64,000 nt of DNA from Arenibaculum pallidiluteum. Lineage in GTDB: Bacteria > Pseudomonadota > Alphaproteobacteria > Azospirillales > Azospirillaceae. The position numbers and the translations under genes are program-made. The notes below the pieces were generated by a model. That model worked only from the letters and a program-made list of their open reading frames with translations, searched no databases and was not told the DNA's origin. Position 1 is the first letter of the stretch, and every line of letters starts with the position of its first letter. The DNA is taken from assembly GCF_017355985.1 (NCBI RefSeq), contig NZ_JAFIQU010000008.1:166863-230862 (forward strand), in the 5' to 3' direction. This document shows positions 47,514 through 56,105 of the stretch, one piece after another.

Positions 47514-48069
47514 GCCGCCGCAAACCGCGCCGCGCATCCGCGGCTACATCGCCGCCAGCCTCGACGGTTTCATCGCGACACCGGACGGCGGGGTCGAATG
47601 GCTCGCGCCCTATCAGGAGGTGGAGGCCGGCTACGGCGCCTTCATAGCGGAGATCGGGACCGTGGTGCTGGGGCGCACCACCTTCGAACAGGCCATGGGC
47701 TTCGGAATCGGCTGGCCCTATCCCGGGAAGCGCGGCATCGTGGTGACCTCGCGCCCGCTGCACGACCCGCCCGAGGACGTCGCCGCCTGGAACGGCGGGA
47801 TTCCCGGGCTGGCGGGGGCGCTGCGCCGGGGCGGCCAGGACGGTGCGTGGGCGGGCGATGCGTGGATCGTCGGAGGCGCCGGTCTGCAGCAGGCCTTCAT
47901 GGATATCGGCGCGATCGACCGGCTGGACCTTTTCATCGTGCCCGAGCTGCTGGGAGAGGGCATTCCGCTGTTCCCGCGCTCTGCGCGCCGGCACCGGCTG
48001 CGGCTGGAGGGCACGGCGGCCCTCCCCATGGGCATGGTCCGGCTGACCTACGGTCCGGTCCCGGACTGA
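47506..48069 (+). CDS. Dihydrofolate reductase/RibD C-terminal domain family protein
   Basis: A 187-residue protein of the DHFR/RibD-C fold: RGYIAASLDGFIATPDGGVE, VVLGRTTFEQAMGF, WIVGGAGLQQAFMDIGAIDR and LGEGIPLFP are standard. Such stand-alone proteins are usually unassigned reductases, sometimes of pterin-like or unknown substrates. The start overlaps the upstream acyl-CoA synthetase by 8 bp. The role is not clear. Confidence 0.88.
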   Translation: MAEPPQTAPRIRGYIAASLDGFIATPDGGVEWLAPYQEVEAGYGAFIAEIGTVVLGRTTFEQAMGFGIGWPYPGKRGIVVTSRPLHDPPEDVAAWNGGIPGLAGALRRGGQDGAWAGDAWIVGGAGLQQAFMDIGAIDRLDLFIVPELLGEGIPLFPRSARRHRLRLEGTAALPMGMVRLTYGPVPD

Positions 48070-48231
48070 CTGCCGGCGGCGATTCGACCGGCCGGACGCG
48101 GCGCCGGAGGCTTATGCACCGGACGGCGGGACGGGAAAGTTCCGGCGCAGGGCCGCCATGGCAAGACCCATGCCGCCCGGCAGGCGCCAGCGACGGGTCC
48201 TTGCTTTCTTCGCCAGCATCAGGCCTGCCAA

Positions 48232-48260
48232 TTGTGGGATAGGGCAGCAGACGTTACCTT
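48232..48260 (+). promoter_or_regulatory. Candidate promoter of the indolepyruvate oxidoreductase gene
   Basis: TTGTGG at 48232-48237 and TACCTT at 48255-48260 are 17 bases apart, giving a leader of about 75 bases before the ATG at 48343. Both hexamers match the consensus moderately. Confidence 0.35.
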
Positions 48261-48342
48261 TCATGGGGGCGAACCGATTATGCGGAACCGCACCCGGCCC
48301 GGGTGCCGACCCTGGGGCCGGGTGTTCGCAGGAGGACAGGCA

Positions 48343-51300
48343 ATGGCGCTCGCGGCTGTCTCGCTCGACGACAAGTACGCCCTCGAAAAGGGGCGCGTCT
48401 TCCTGACCGGAACCCAGGCGCTGGTCCGCCTGCCCATGGTGCAGCGCCAGCGCGATGCCGCGGCGGGGCTGAACACCGGGTGCTTCATCTCGGGCTACCG
48501 GGGATCGCCGCTGGGCGGCCTGGACCAGGCCCTGTGGAAGGCCCGCAAGTTCCTCGCCGGAAACCAGATCCATTTCCAGCCGGGGGTCAACGAGGAGCTC
48601 GGCGCCACGGCCGTGTGGGGCAGCCAGCAGAACGCCCTGTTCCCCGACGCCACGGTCGATGGCGTCTTCTCGATGTGGTACGGCAAGGGCCCGGGCGTCG
48701 ACCGCTCTGGCGACGTCTTCAAGCACGGGAACGCCGCCGGCACATCTAGACACGGTGGCGTCCTGCTGCTGGCGGGCGACGACCATTCCTGCAAGTCCTC
48801 GACCTTCCCCCACCAGTCCGAGCACGCCTTCGTCGCGGCCATGATCCCGGTGCTGAACCCTGCCGGCGTGCAGGAGATCCTGGACTACGGCCAGATCGGC
48901 TGGGCAATGTCCCGCTATTCCGGCTGCTGGATCGCCATGAAGACGATCGCCGAGACCGTCGACAGCTCGGCCTCGGTCGACGTCGATCCGGCACGCGTCC
49001 AGCTCGTGCTGCCGGAGTTCGAGATGCCGCCCGGCGGGCTCAGCATCCGCTGGCCCGACCCGCCCCTCCAGCAGGAGGAGCGGCTGATGAAGTACAAGCT
49101 CTATGCGGCGCTGGCCTTCGCCCGGGCCAACCGGCTCGACCAAATCGTGATCCCGTCGCCGCGCCCGCGCCTGGGCGTCGTCACCACCGGCAAGTCCTAC
49201 CTGGACGTCCGCCAGGCTCTCGACGACCTCGGCATCTCCGAGGAGATGGCGGCCGATATCGGCCTGACGGTCTACAAGGTCGCCATGCCCTGGCCGCTGG
49301 AGCGCGACGGCATGCGCCACTTCGCCGAGGGCCTCGACGAGATCGTGGTCGTCGAGGAGAAGCGCGCCGTCATCGAGAACCAGCTCAAGGAGCAGCTTTA
49401 TAACTGGCGGCCCGAGGTGCGTCCGCGCGTCGTCGGCAAGTTCGACGAGCAGGGTGGCGAGCTGCTTCCCTCCTACAACGAGCTTTCGCCCGCCAGGGTC
49501 GCCGTGACGATCGGGCGGAGGCTGCTGCGCTTCCTCGACCACGAGGGCATCCGCCAGCGCGTGGAGTTCCTGGACCGCCAGGAGAAGGCCAAGGCGCACA
49601 AGGCGCCGGTCGAGCGCAAGCCGTGGTTCTGCTCTGGCTGCCCCCACAACACTTCGACCGTCGTCCCCGAGGGCTCGCGCGCCCTGGGCGGAATCGGGTG
49701 CCATTACATGGTCACCTGGATGGACCGCAGGACGGAGACCTTCACGCAGATGGGCGGCGAAGGCGTGCCATGGATCGGCCAGGCGCCCTTCACGAAGGAG
49801 AACCACGTCTTCGCCAATCTCGGCGACGGCACCTACTATCACTCCGGCATCCTGGCGGTCCGCGCCGCCATCGCCGCCAAGGTGAACATCACCTACAAGA
49901 TCCTCTACAACGACGCGGTCGCCATGACCGGCGGCCAGCCGCACGACGGTCCCCTGACCGTGCCCATGATCGCCAAGCAGCTTTCGGCCGAGGGCGTGAA
50001 GCGCATCATGGTGGTCACGGACGAGCCCGAGAAGTACCAGGGCCCGGTCGGCCTGCCCGCGGGCACGAGCGTGGATCACCGCGACGACCTCGACCGCGTC
50101 CAGAAGGAGCTGCGCGCGACCGAGGGCGTCACCATCCTGATCTACGACCAGACCTGCGCCTCGGAGAAGCGGCGCCGGCGCAAGCGCGGGATCATGGTCG
50201 ACCCGCCCAAGCGGGTCTTCGTGAACGAGCAGGTCTGCGAGGCCTGCGGCGACTGCTCGAAGAAGTCGAACTGCCTCAGCGTGGTGCCGGTCGAGACGGA
50301 GTTCGGGCGCAAGCGGCAGATCGACCAGTCCACCTGCAACAAGGACTTCTCCTGCGTGAAGGGCTTCTGCCCGAGCTTCGTGACCGTGCATGGCGGCAAA
50401 GTTCGCAAGTCCTCGGCCGGACGCGCGGGCGGCGATTGGCAGGGTTCCCTGCCCGCGCCGACCCTGCCGCAGCTCAAGGGCCCGTACGGCATCCTGGTGA
50501 CCGGCGTCGGCGGCACCGGCATCGTGACCATCGGCGCCCTGGTCGGCATGGCCGCCCATCTCGAGGGCAAGGGCTGCACGGTGCTCGACCAGGCCGGGCT
50601 GGCCCAGAAGGGCGGTCCGGTGACGACCCACATCCGGCTGGCGCCCCGTCAGGACGAGATCCATGCGGTCCGCATCGCCGCCGGCGGGGCCAAGGTCGTG
50701 CTCGGCTGCGACGTGGTCGTGGCGGGCGGCGGCGACGCCCTGTCCAAGATGGCGCCAGATTCGACGGTCGCCGTGATCAACGCGACCGACACCATCACCG
50801 CCGATTTCACGCGCAACCGCGACTTCAAGGTTCCCGTCGGCCAGCTCCTGGCCGACGTGGAGGCGCAGGTCGGCGGCAGCTCGAACCTGTTCGTGATCGA
50901 TGCCAGCCGGCTGGCCGCAGCGCTGCTGGGGGATTCCATCGCCGCCAACCCCTTCATGCTGGGCTATGCTTGGCAGAAGGGCCTGATCCCGCTCAGCGAC
51001 GAGGCGCTGCTGCGCGCGATCGAGCTGAACGGCGTTGCGGTCGAGATGAATCGGAGCGCCTTCCTGTGGGGCCGTCGCGCCGCGGTGGATCTGGCGGCGG
51101 TCGAGGCGGCCGCGGCGCCGCGCGGCGAAGCCGGCGAGACGGCGACCCCTGCCCACCGGCGCCTGTCCCAGGGGCTCGACGAAATGATCGCCCGCCGCAT
51201 AGCGCATCTGGCGGAGTATCAGGACGAGGCCTATGCGGCACGCTACCGGCACCTCGTCGACTGGGTGCGGACCGTCGAGGGACAGAAGGCGCGCGGGCAC

Positions 51301-51834
51301 GGCGGGCTCGTCGAGGCGGTCGCCCGGTCCTATCACAGGCTCCTGGCATACAAGGACGAGTACGAGGTCGCCCGGCTCTACACCGACGGAACCTTCCTGA
51401 AGCAGCTCCGCGACACCTTCGAGGGCGATTACCGGCTCGAATTCCATATGGCGCCGCCGCTGCTGGCCGAGGCCGACGAGGCGACCGGCGAGCCCCGGAA
51501 GAAGACCTATGGCCCCTGGATGCTGAAGGCGCTCGGCGTGCTGGCCCGGATGAAGCGGCTGCGCGGCACGCGTCTCGATCCCTTCGGATGGACCGAGGAG
51601 CGGAAGATGGAGCGCCGGCTGATCGCGGAGTACGAGCGAACGGTGGCCGAGCTGCTCGACGGGCTCACCCCCGACAACCACCGCCTCGCGGTCGAGATCG
51701 CCTCGATTCCCGAGGACATCCGCGGCTACGGACACATCAAGGAGGCCAGCGCCAAGGCCGCCAAGGACCGGGAGGCGCGCCTGATGGAAGCCTTCCGGCG
51801 GCCTGAGCCCGCCCCGCGGCTGGCCGCCGAGTGA
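48343..51834 (+). CDS. Fused indolepyruvate:ferredoxin oxidoreductase
   Basis: Converts aryl or branched 2-oxoacids to acyl-CoA, reducing an electron carrier. The 1163-residue chain fuses the subunits that are separate (IorA, IorB) in archaea. The N-terminal part has the pyrimidine-binding region (FISGYRGSPLGGLDQALWKA), then the TPP-binding FCSGCPHNTSTVVPEG and LGDGTYYHSGILAVRAAIAA. Cys-rich EQVCEACGDCSKKSNCLSV near residue 630 and CNKDFSCVKGFCPSF near 664 hold an Fe-S cluster. The gamma-like domain starts at VTGVGGTGIVTIGAL. The ATG at 48343 has AGGAGG eight bases before it. Monocistronic. Confidence 0.93.
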   Translation: MALAAVSLDDKYALEKGRVFLTGTQALVRLPMVQRQRDAAAGLNTGCFISGYRGSPLGGLDQALWKARKFLAGNQIHFQPGVNEELGATAVWGSQQNALFPDATVDGVFSMWYGKGPGVDRSGDVFKHGNAAGTSRHGGVLLLAGDDHSCKSSTFPHQSEHAFVAAMIPVLNPAGVQEILDYGQIGWAMSRYSGCWIAMKTIAETVDSSASVDVDPARVQLVLPEFEMPPGGLSIRWPDPPLQQEERLMKYKLYAALAFARANRLDQIVIPSPRPRLGVVTTGKSYLDVRQALDDLGISEEMAADIGLTVYKVAMPWPLERDGMRHFAEGLDEIVVVEEKRAVIENQLKEQLYNWRPEVRPRVVGKFDEQGGELLPSYNELSPARVAVTIGRRLLRFLDHEGIRQRVEFLDRQEKAKAHKAPVERKPWFCSGCPHNTSTVVPEGSRALGGIGCHYMVTWMDRRTETFTQMGGEGVPWIGQAPFTKENHVFANLGDGTYYHSGILAVRAAIAAKVNITYKILYNDAVAMTGGQPHDGPLTVPMIAKQLSAEGVKRIMVVTDEPEKYQGPVGLPAGTSVDHRDDLDRVQKELRATEGVTILIYDQTCASEKRRRRKRGIMVDPPKRVFVNEQVCEACGDCSKKSNCLSVVPVETEFGRKRQIDQSTCNKDFSCVKGFCPSFVTVHGGKVRKSSAGRAGGDWQGSLPAPTLPQLKGPYGILVTGVGGTGIVTIGALVGMAAHLEGKGCTVLDQAGLAQKGGPVTTHIRLAPRQDEIHAVRIAAGGAKVVLGCDVVVAGGGDALSKMAPDSTVAVINATDTITADFTRNRDFKVPVGQLLADVEAQVGGSSNLFVIDASRLAAALLGDSIAANPFMLGYAWQKGLIPLSDEALLRAIELNGVAVEMNRSAFLWGRRAAVDLAAVEAAAAPRGEAGETATPAHRRLSQGLDEMIARRIAHLAEYQDEAYAARYRHLVDWVRTVEGQKARGHGGLVEAVARSYHRLLAYKDEYEVARLYTDGTFLKQLRDTFEGDYRLEFHMAPPLLAEADEATGEPRKKTYGPWMLKALGVLARMKRLRGTRLDPFGWTEERKMERRLIAEYERTVAELLDGLTPDNHRLAVEIASIPEDIRGYGHIKEASAKAAKDREARLMEAFRRPEPAPRLAAE

Positions 51835-52002
51835 TGGTTGCCGTGTAGCGGTCGCTGGGTGGCGGCCGCCGCCACAAGGCTGCCGCCCCGGGCGTCGCGC
51901 CTGGTCGCGCAGGCAGTCTGACCTGAAGGCATAGAGCCGTGGAAGGTTAATGAGCCGTTAACCCTAATCGTCGTCTCTTGCCGCAGGGGAGGCGACGACT
52001 GC

Positions 52003-54885
52003 ATGAAGATCCGACTGAGCCTGCCTATCGCCATGCTGACGGCGGCCCTGCCGCTGCTGATCTTCGCGATCGTGGTCGCAGGGCTCTACATCCGGGAGCA
52101 GGGTCGCTCGCGCGACGCGACGCTGCGCCATTATGCCGAGCGCCTTCAGCTCGCAGTGGACCGGCAGGTCGGAAACGAGATCGAGGCGCTGAAAGCGCTC
52201 GCGGCATCGCCCGAGCTCGACACCCTCGACCTCGCGAATTTCGGTGAGCATGCGCGGCGTACGCTGGACCAGCGCAGGGACTGGCTGGACCTGATCCTGG
52301 TCGACCGCGACCGGAAGCTGTTCGACACGCGCCCCCCAGCTGCCGGCACGCGCCCCGCGGACGCAGATGACCTCAGGACCGCCTTCGACCTTGCCCGCCC
52401 TTTCGTCGGCAATCTCGTCACTTCGTCCGACTGGCCCGAGCCGGTGATCGTGATCCGAGTCCCCGTGGTGCGCGGGGGAGAGGTCCGCCAGGTGCTCGCC
52501 GCGGTGGTGCGCGCCGGCGTCTTCGCCGACCTGCTGCGCGACCAGCTTCCGCGCGGAAACTGGCAGGCGGCCGCCTTCGACGTGGAGCACCGTCTGTTCG
52601 CCTGGGCAGGAGCGGCCCTGCCCGAGCCGGGGCTCCCCCTGCCCGCCCCGCCCACCTCCGCCTGGGCCGGGCTCGGCACGGACACCATTGCACCCGGCTT
52701 CTTCAGCGATCCCCCGGGCAGCCCCTGGTACGAAGGCTTCGCGATCCCGACCCAGCTCGCGAACTGGACGATCGTGGCGGCCATTCCGCGGGGCGCAGCG
52801 GGTCCCGGCCCAGCACCGGTCATCCTGGTGATGGGCGGCGGGGTGCTTGCAGCCATTCTCGCCGGCCTGCTCGCCTTCAGCGTGGGGCATACGATCTACC
52901 GGCGCCGCGCGGCCGAGCGCGCGCTCGATGTACTCGCGACGGAACGCGCCATCGAGACTCGGCTCGCGGACATCTCGGCGAACCTGCCCGGCATGATCTA
53001 CCGGCGGATCCGCCATCCGAACGGGAGCATGGAGTTTCCGTTCATCAGCAATGGCGCCGGCCTCGCGGCGACGCTCGGGGTCGAGTTCACCGACGGGCCC
53101 GGGTTGGTCCGGCTGCTGATCGCCAGCATGACCAAGGCGTCGGCGGAGGCCTGGCGCACGGCCCTGGCGCATACCGCACGGACCTTGACGGCCTTCGACC
53201 TCGAATACGAGGTGATCATCGCGGGGCGCTCGCACTGGCTGCGCAGCTACGCTCATACCCGGGCCGAACCCGGCGGCGGCGTGGTGTGGGACGGCGTCCT
53301 GCTCGACGTGACCGCCGAGAAGGAGGCGGAGGCGGCATCGCGCATCGGCGCCGAGCGCTTGCACGTCGCGCTCCAGGCAGCACGGCTGGGTCTCTTCGAC
53401 CATGACCTGACGACGGATGCGCTGACCTGGTCGGACCGCCACCGAGAGCTCCTGGGCGTCGCGCCGGATGTCCCCGTGACGGCGGAGCTGTTCCGCTCGC
53501 TCGTCCATCCCGGCGACCGGAAGCGGACCAGCGCCGCCTTCGAGGCGGCCCTGGACCCCGCGGGCGGCGGGGACTACGACCTGCGGCACCGGTGCATCCG
53601 CCCTGACGGAACCGTCGTCTGGGTCGCCACCAAGGGACGCGCGATCTTCACGGGGACGGGCCTGACGCGCAGGGCCGTGCGCCTGATCGGCGTCGTTTCC
53701 GACGTGACGGCGGCGATCGAGGCAGAGCGGGCCATGGAGGAGGCCAAGCGCGCCGCGGTCGAGGCGCGCATCGCGGCGGAACGGGCCAATCGCGCGAAGT
53801 CGAGCTTCCTCGCCGCGGCGAGCCACGACCTGCGCCAGCCTGTCCAGGGCCTGGTCCTTCTCCTGCCGACGCTCGCCGACCACGTGGCCTCGCCGCTCGG
53901 CCGGACGATCCTCGCGACGGCGCGCCAGGCGGCGGATGCCATGCGGCACCTCCTGGACACCCTGCTGGACATGTCGCGCCTCGACGCGGGCCTGATCGTT
54001 CCCCATGTCGAGGAGTTCCCGCTGTCGCGCGTCCTGGACGAGCTGGCGATTCACCGTCCGGTCGCCGTCCAGAAGGGGCTGGAGCTCAGGATCGCGGACA
54101 GCAAGGCGGTGGTGCGCACCGACCCCGGGCTTCTGGGACGCATGCTGGGGAACCTGATCGAGAACGCGATCAAGTACACGGACGACGGACGCATCGCCGT
54201 CGACGCGCGCCTGGACGGGCCGCTGCTGCAGATCTCGGTGGCCGATACCGGGCCCGGCATCCCGCCCGATCATCTCGGCCGCATCTGGGACGAGTTCCAC
54301 CAGGTCGGCAATCCCGAGCGCGACCGCAGCCGCGGGCTGGGGCTGGGCCTGGCGATCGTCCAGCGCCTGTCGCGGCTGCTCGACATTCCGGTCTCGGTCG
54401 AATCCCGATTTGGCGAAGGCTCGACCTTCAGCGTTTCGGTGCCGGTCGTCTCGGCGGTGGCCTACCGGCCGGAGGAGCGGCTGTCCCGGCAGTCCCAGGA
54501 CGGCGGCGGGCGCCAGGCCCTGCTGGTGGAGGACGATGCACTGGTGCGCGCCGGGCTGGAGATCGTGCTTCGCGAATGGGGCTACGAGGTGACACCCGCG
54601 GCCTCCATGGAGGAGGCGGTGGCCGCCCTGCGCGGGACGGCGGGGCTCAGGCCCGACGTGATGCTCGCGGACTATCGCCTGCGCGCCGGAGAGACGGGGC
54701 TTGAGGTGATCAAGGCCGTGCGGTCCGAGATCGGCGTCACGGTTCCCGCCATCGTCCTGACCGGCGAGACCTCGGCCGAGGCCATGGGCGAGATCCGGAG
54801 CTCCGGCCACACTGTGATCAGCAAGCCGGTCGCGCCGGACGTGCTGCAGGCGGCCCTCGCCGGCGTCGTGCGACAGCACGCGTGA
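52003..54885 (+). CDS. Hybrid sensor histidine kinase with receiver domain
   Basis: A 960-residue inner-membrane kinase. One N-terminal helix (LPIAMLTAALPLLIFAIVVA) and a second near residues 270-290 (VILVMGGGVLAAILAGLLAF) bracket a periplasmic cache-like sensor. Two PAS-like domains follow (NLPGMIYRRIRHPNGSMEF; ARLGLFDHDLTTDALTWSD). HisKA has its phosphoacceptor at H608 in AASHDLRQPVQG, HATPase shows NLIENAIKYTDDG and DTGPGIPP, and the C-terminal receiver carries Asp890 in DVMLADYRL. There is no partner next to it. The periplasmic signal is unknown. Confidence 0.92.
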   Translation: MKIRLSLPIAMLTAALPLLIFAIVVAGLYIREQGRSRDATLRHYAERLQLAVDRQVGNEIEALKALAASPELDTLDLANFGEHARRTLDQRRDWLDLILVDRDRKLFDTRPPAAGTRPADADDLRTAFDLARPFVGNLVTSSDWPEPVIVIRVPVVRGGEVRQVLAAVVRAGVFADLLRDQLPRGNWQAAAFDVEHRLFAWAGAALPEPGLPLPAPPTSAWAGLGTDTIAPGFFSDPPGSPWYEGFAIPTQLANWTIVAAIPRGAAGPGPAPVILVMGGGVLAAILAGLLAFSVGHTIYRRRAAERALDVLATERAIETRLADISANLPGMIYRRIRHPNGSMEFPFISNGAGLAATLGVEFTDGPGLVRLLIASMTKASAEAWRTALAHTARTLTAFDLEYEVIIAGRSHWLRSYAHTRAEPGGGVVWDGVLLDVTAEKEAEAASRIGAERLHVALQAARLGLFDHDLTTDALTWSDRHRELLGVAPDVPVTAELFRSLVHPGDRKRTSAAFEAALDPAGGGDYDLRHRCIRPDGTVVWVATKGRAIFTGTGLTRRAVRLIGVVSDVTAAIEAERAMEEAKRAAVEARIAAERANRAKSSFLAAASHDLRQPVQGLVLLLPTLADHVASPLGRTILATARQAADAMRHLLDTLLDMSRLDAGLIVPHVEEFPLSRVLDELAIHRPVAVQKGLELRIADSKAVVRTDPGLLGRMLGNLIENAIKYTDDGRIAVDARLDGPLLQISVADTGPGIPPDHLGRIWDEFHQVGNPERDRSRGLGLGLAIVQRLSRLLDIPVSVESRFGEGSTFSVSVPVVSAVAYRPEERLSRQSQDGGGRQALLVEDDALVRAGLEIVLREWGYEVTPAASMEEAVAALRGTAGLRPDVMLADYRLRAGETGLEVIKAVRSEIGVTVPAIVLTGETSAEAMGEIRSSGHTVISKPVAPDVLQAALAGVVRQHA

Positions 54886-55082
54886 CCACGCGGCCGCCCC
54901 TTGCCACCGCGGCCGTCCGTCTCGAAACTCCCATGGATACAGGCCGCCGCAGGTCGGCAGGCGCAGGTTGATGCAGGCATGGGCGTTCGGGCGCAGCCCC
55001 GTCCCGGATCGTCCGCCCCCGGGTCCCCTGGATTGATCGCCGTCGGCGGCGCAGCATGCAGGGCAAAGGAAGGATCAAGGCA

Positions 55083-55478
55083 ATGGAACTCAGGAGAGCC
55101 GGCTCCCAGCCCTCTGGCCGCGGGCCGGACGAGTACTTCACGGGGACCGTCCGCATCGACCCGCTGTTCCAGGCAAGCGCGCCCGCCCGTGCGGCCGCCG
55201 CGAGCGTCACGTTCGAGCCCGGTGCCCGGACCGCATGGCATACCCACCCGCTGGGCCAGACCCTGATCGTGACCGCCGGTTGCGGGCGGTGTCAGCGCGA
55301 GGGCGGTCCCATCGAGGAAATCCGCCCTGGCGACGTGGTGTGGTTTCCGCCTGGCGAGAAGCACTGGCACGGCGCGTCGCCGACCACCGCCATGACCCAT
55401 ATCGCGATCCAGGAGCAGCTCGACGGCCGGGCCGTCGACTGGCTGGAGAAGGTGACAGACGAGCAGTACGGCCGGTAA
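55083..55478 (+). CDS. Small cupin-domain protein
   Basis: A 131-residue single cupin. The metal-binding motif appears as [17 protein letters not shown], with the second motif [19 protein letters not shown]. Related proteins include quercetin dioxygenase-like and carboxymuconolactone-associated cupins, but no substrate can be told here. The ATG at 55083 is preceded by AAGGAAGG; an ATG at 55056 in the same frame adds residues that do not match the family. Confidence 0.88.
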   Translation: MELRRAGSQPSGRGPDEYFTGTVRIDPLFQASAPARAAAASVTFEPGARTAWHTHPLGQTLIVTAGCGRCQREGGPIEEIRPGDVVWFPPGEKHWHGASPTTAMTHIAIQEQLDGRAVDWLEKVTDEQYGR

Positions 55479-55548
55479 GGCGCATTCCCCGCGCCTGCCG
55501 TCCGGGCCGAGTGCCGCGGCGGGATCCGGTCGGGTCGGATGATCCCGG

Positions 55549-55582
55549 AAAAAGGACGGCCGCGGCGCCTGGGCCGCGGCCG
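55549..55582 (-). terminator. Rho-independent terminator after the chemoreceptor remnant
   Basis: CGGCCGCGGC at 55557-55566 pairs with GCCGCGGCCG at 55573-55582; on the minus strand the stem is followed by TCCTTTTTCC. It is intact although the gene it served has decayed. Confidence 0.75.
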
Positions 55583-55609
55583 CAGCATGTCGTCAGGTGA
55601 TGCGCACGG

Positions 55610-55745
55610 TCAGGCGGCGCGCACCACGGCGATGAAGCCGTTGACATCGGCCCGAAGCGTTTCGGCCTCCTTGGCGAGCCCGCCGGCGGCAGAAAGAACC
55701 TCGGCCGCGGCGGCCGGTTCTGCCGCGAGGGCTCGGCCGCGACCA
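55610..55745 (-). pseudogene. C-terminal remnant of a methyl-accepting chemotaxis protein
   Basis: The minus strand ends in AAAAEVLSAAGGLAKEAETL and RADVNGFIAVVRAA followed by a stop at 55610, which is the characteristic tail of alphaproteobacterial chemoreceptors. Upstream of about 55745 the frame no longer resembles a chemoreceptor: no signalling hairpin, methylation helices or sensor domain are present. Only about 45 codons survive. A complete terminator lies right after the stop. Confidence 0.6.
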
Positions 55746-55748
55746 TGA

Positions 55749-55960
55749 CCGTCTGCCGCGAGCGCCAAGCTTCTGGTCGCGGCCTCGGAGGACCAGCTCG
55801 GCCGGATGGAAGCCCTGCACGACCGCGCGTCGGAGAACGGCCTCAGGATCGAGCGGCTGGATGCGCCGAGCTGAGGCGGCGCGAGCCGCACATCCGCGGC
55901 TTCGGCGCGCTGTTCGTGCCCGCCAGCGGCATCGTGGTCGACCAGGCGGCCGAACGCTTT
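55749..55960 (+). pseudogene. Frameshifted fragment of an FAD oxidoreductase (LhgO/DadA-like)
   Basis: From 55764 the plus strand reads AKLLVAASEDQLGRMEALHD and RASENGLRIERLDAPS, then a stop at 55872. One base over, the sequence continues as ELRRREPHIRGFGALFVPAS and GIVV. Together these match the substrate-domain segment of L-2-hydroxyglutarate oxidase or related FAD oxidoreductases, with a one-base frameshift at the junction. The N-terminal FAD-binding half and the C-terminal end are missing. Confidence 0.6.
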
Positions 55961-56105
55961 TCTCTGGTCGCGCGCAGCCCGGCTACGGCCTGAACCCGGG
56001 CCAGGCCCGAGCCCGCGGGCGGCCCCCCGCAGCCCGTCCCCGATGCCAATGGTGCGGGCGCCGCCCTGCCCGACGCCCCTCGCGGCCAACGCTGGGGGCG
56101 CCCCG

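Larger units (their letters stand above)
55479..56105. other. Gene-poor stretch with decayed gene remnants
   Basis: 627 bp with no intact gene. It holds an intrinsic terminator (minus strand, 55549-55582), the C-terminal remnant of a chemoreceptor (minus strand) and a frameshifted flavoprotein-like remnant (plus strand). The final 110 bp before the molybdenum hydroxylase gene show nothing recognisable. Confidence 0.6.

Noticed and set aside
48112..48263. Short basic minus-strand frame upstream of the indolepyruvate oxidoreductase gene
   Set aside because: No ribosome-binding site (C-rich upstream) and no recognised sequence; treated as promoter region.
48112..51735. 1207-codon open frame on the minus strand opposite the indolepyruvate oxidoreductase gene
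   Set aside because: Composition is Leu/Gly/Asp/His-rich with no domain; it mirrors the codon bias of the true gene.
51964..54879. 971-codon minus-strand frame opposite the hybrid kinase
   Set aside because: Shadow of a well-supported kinase; no family motifs.
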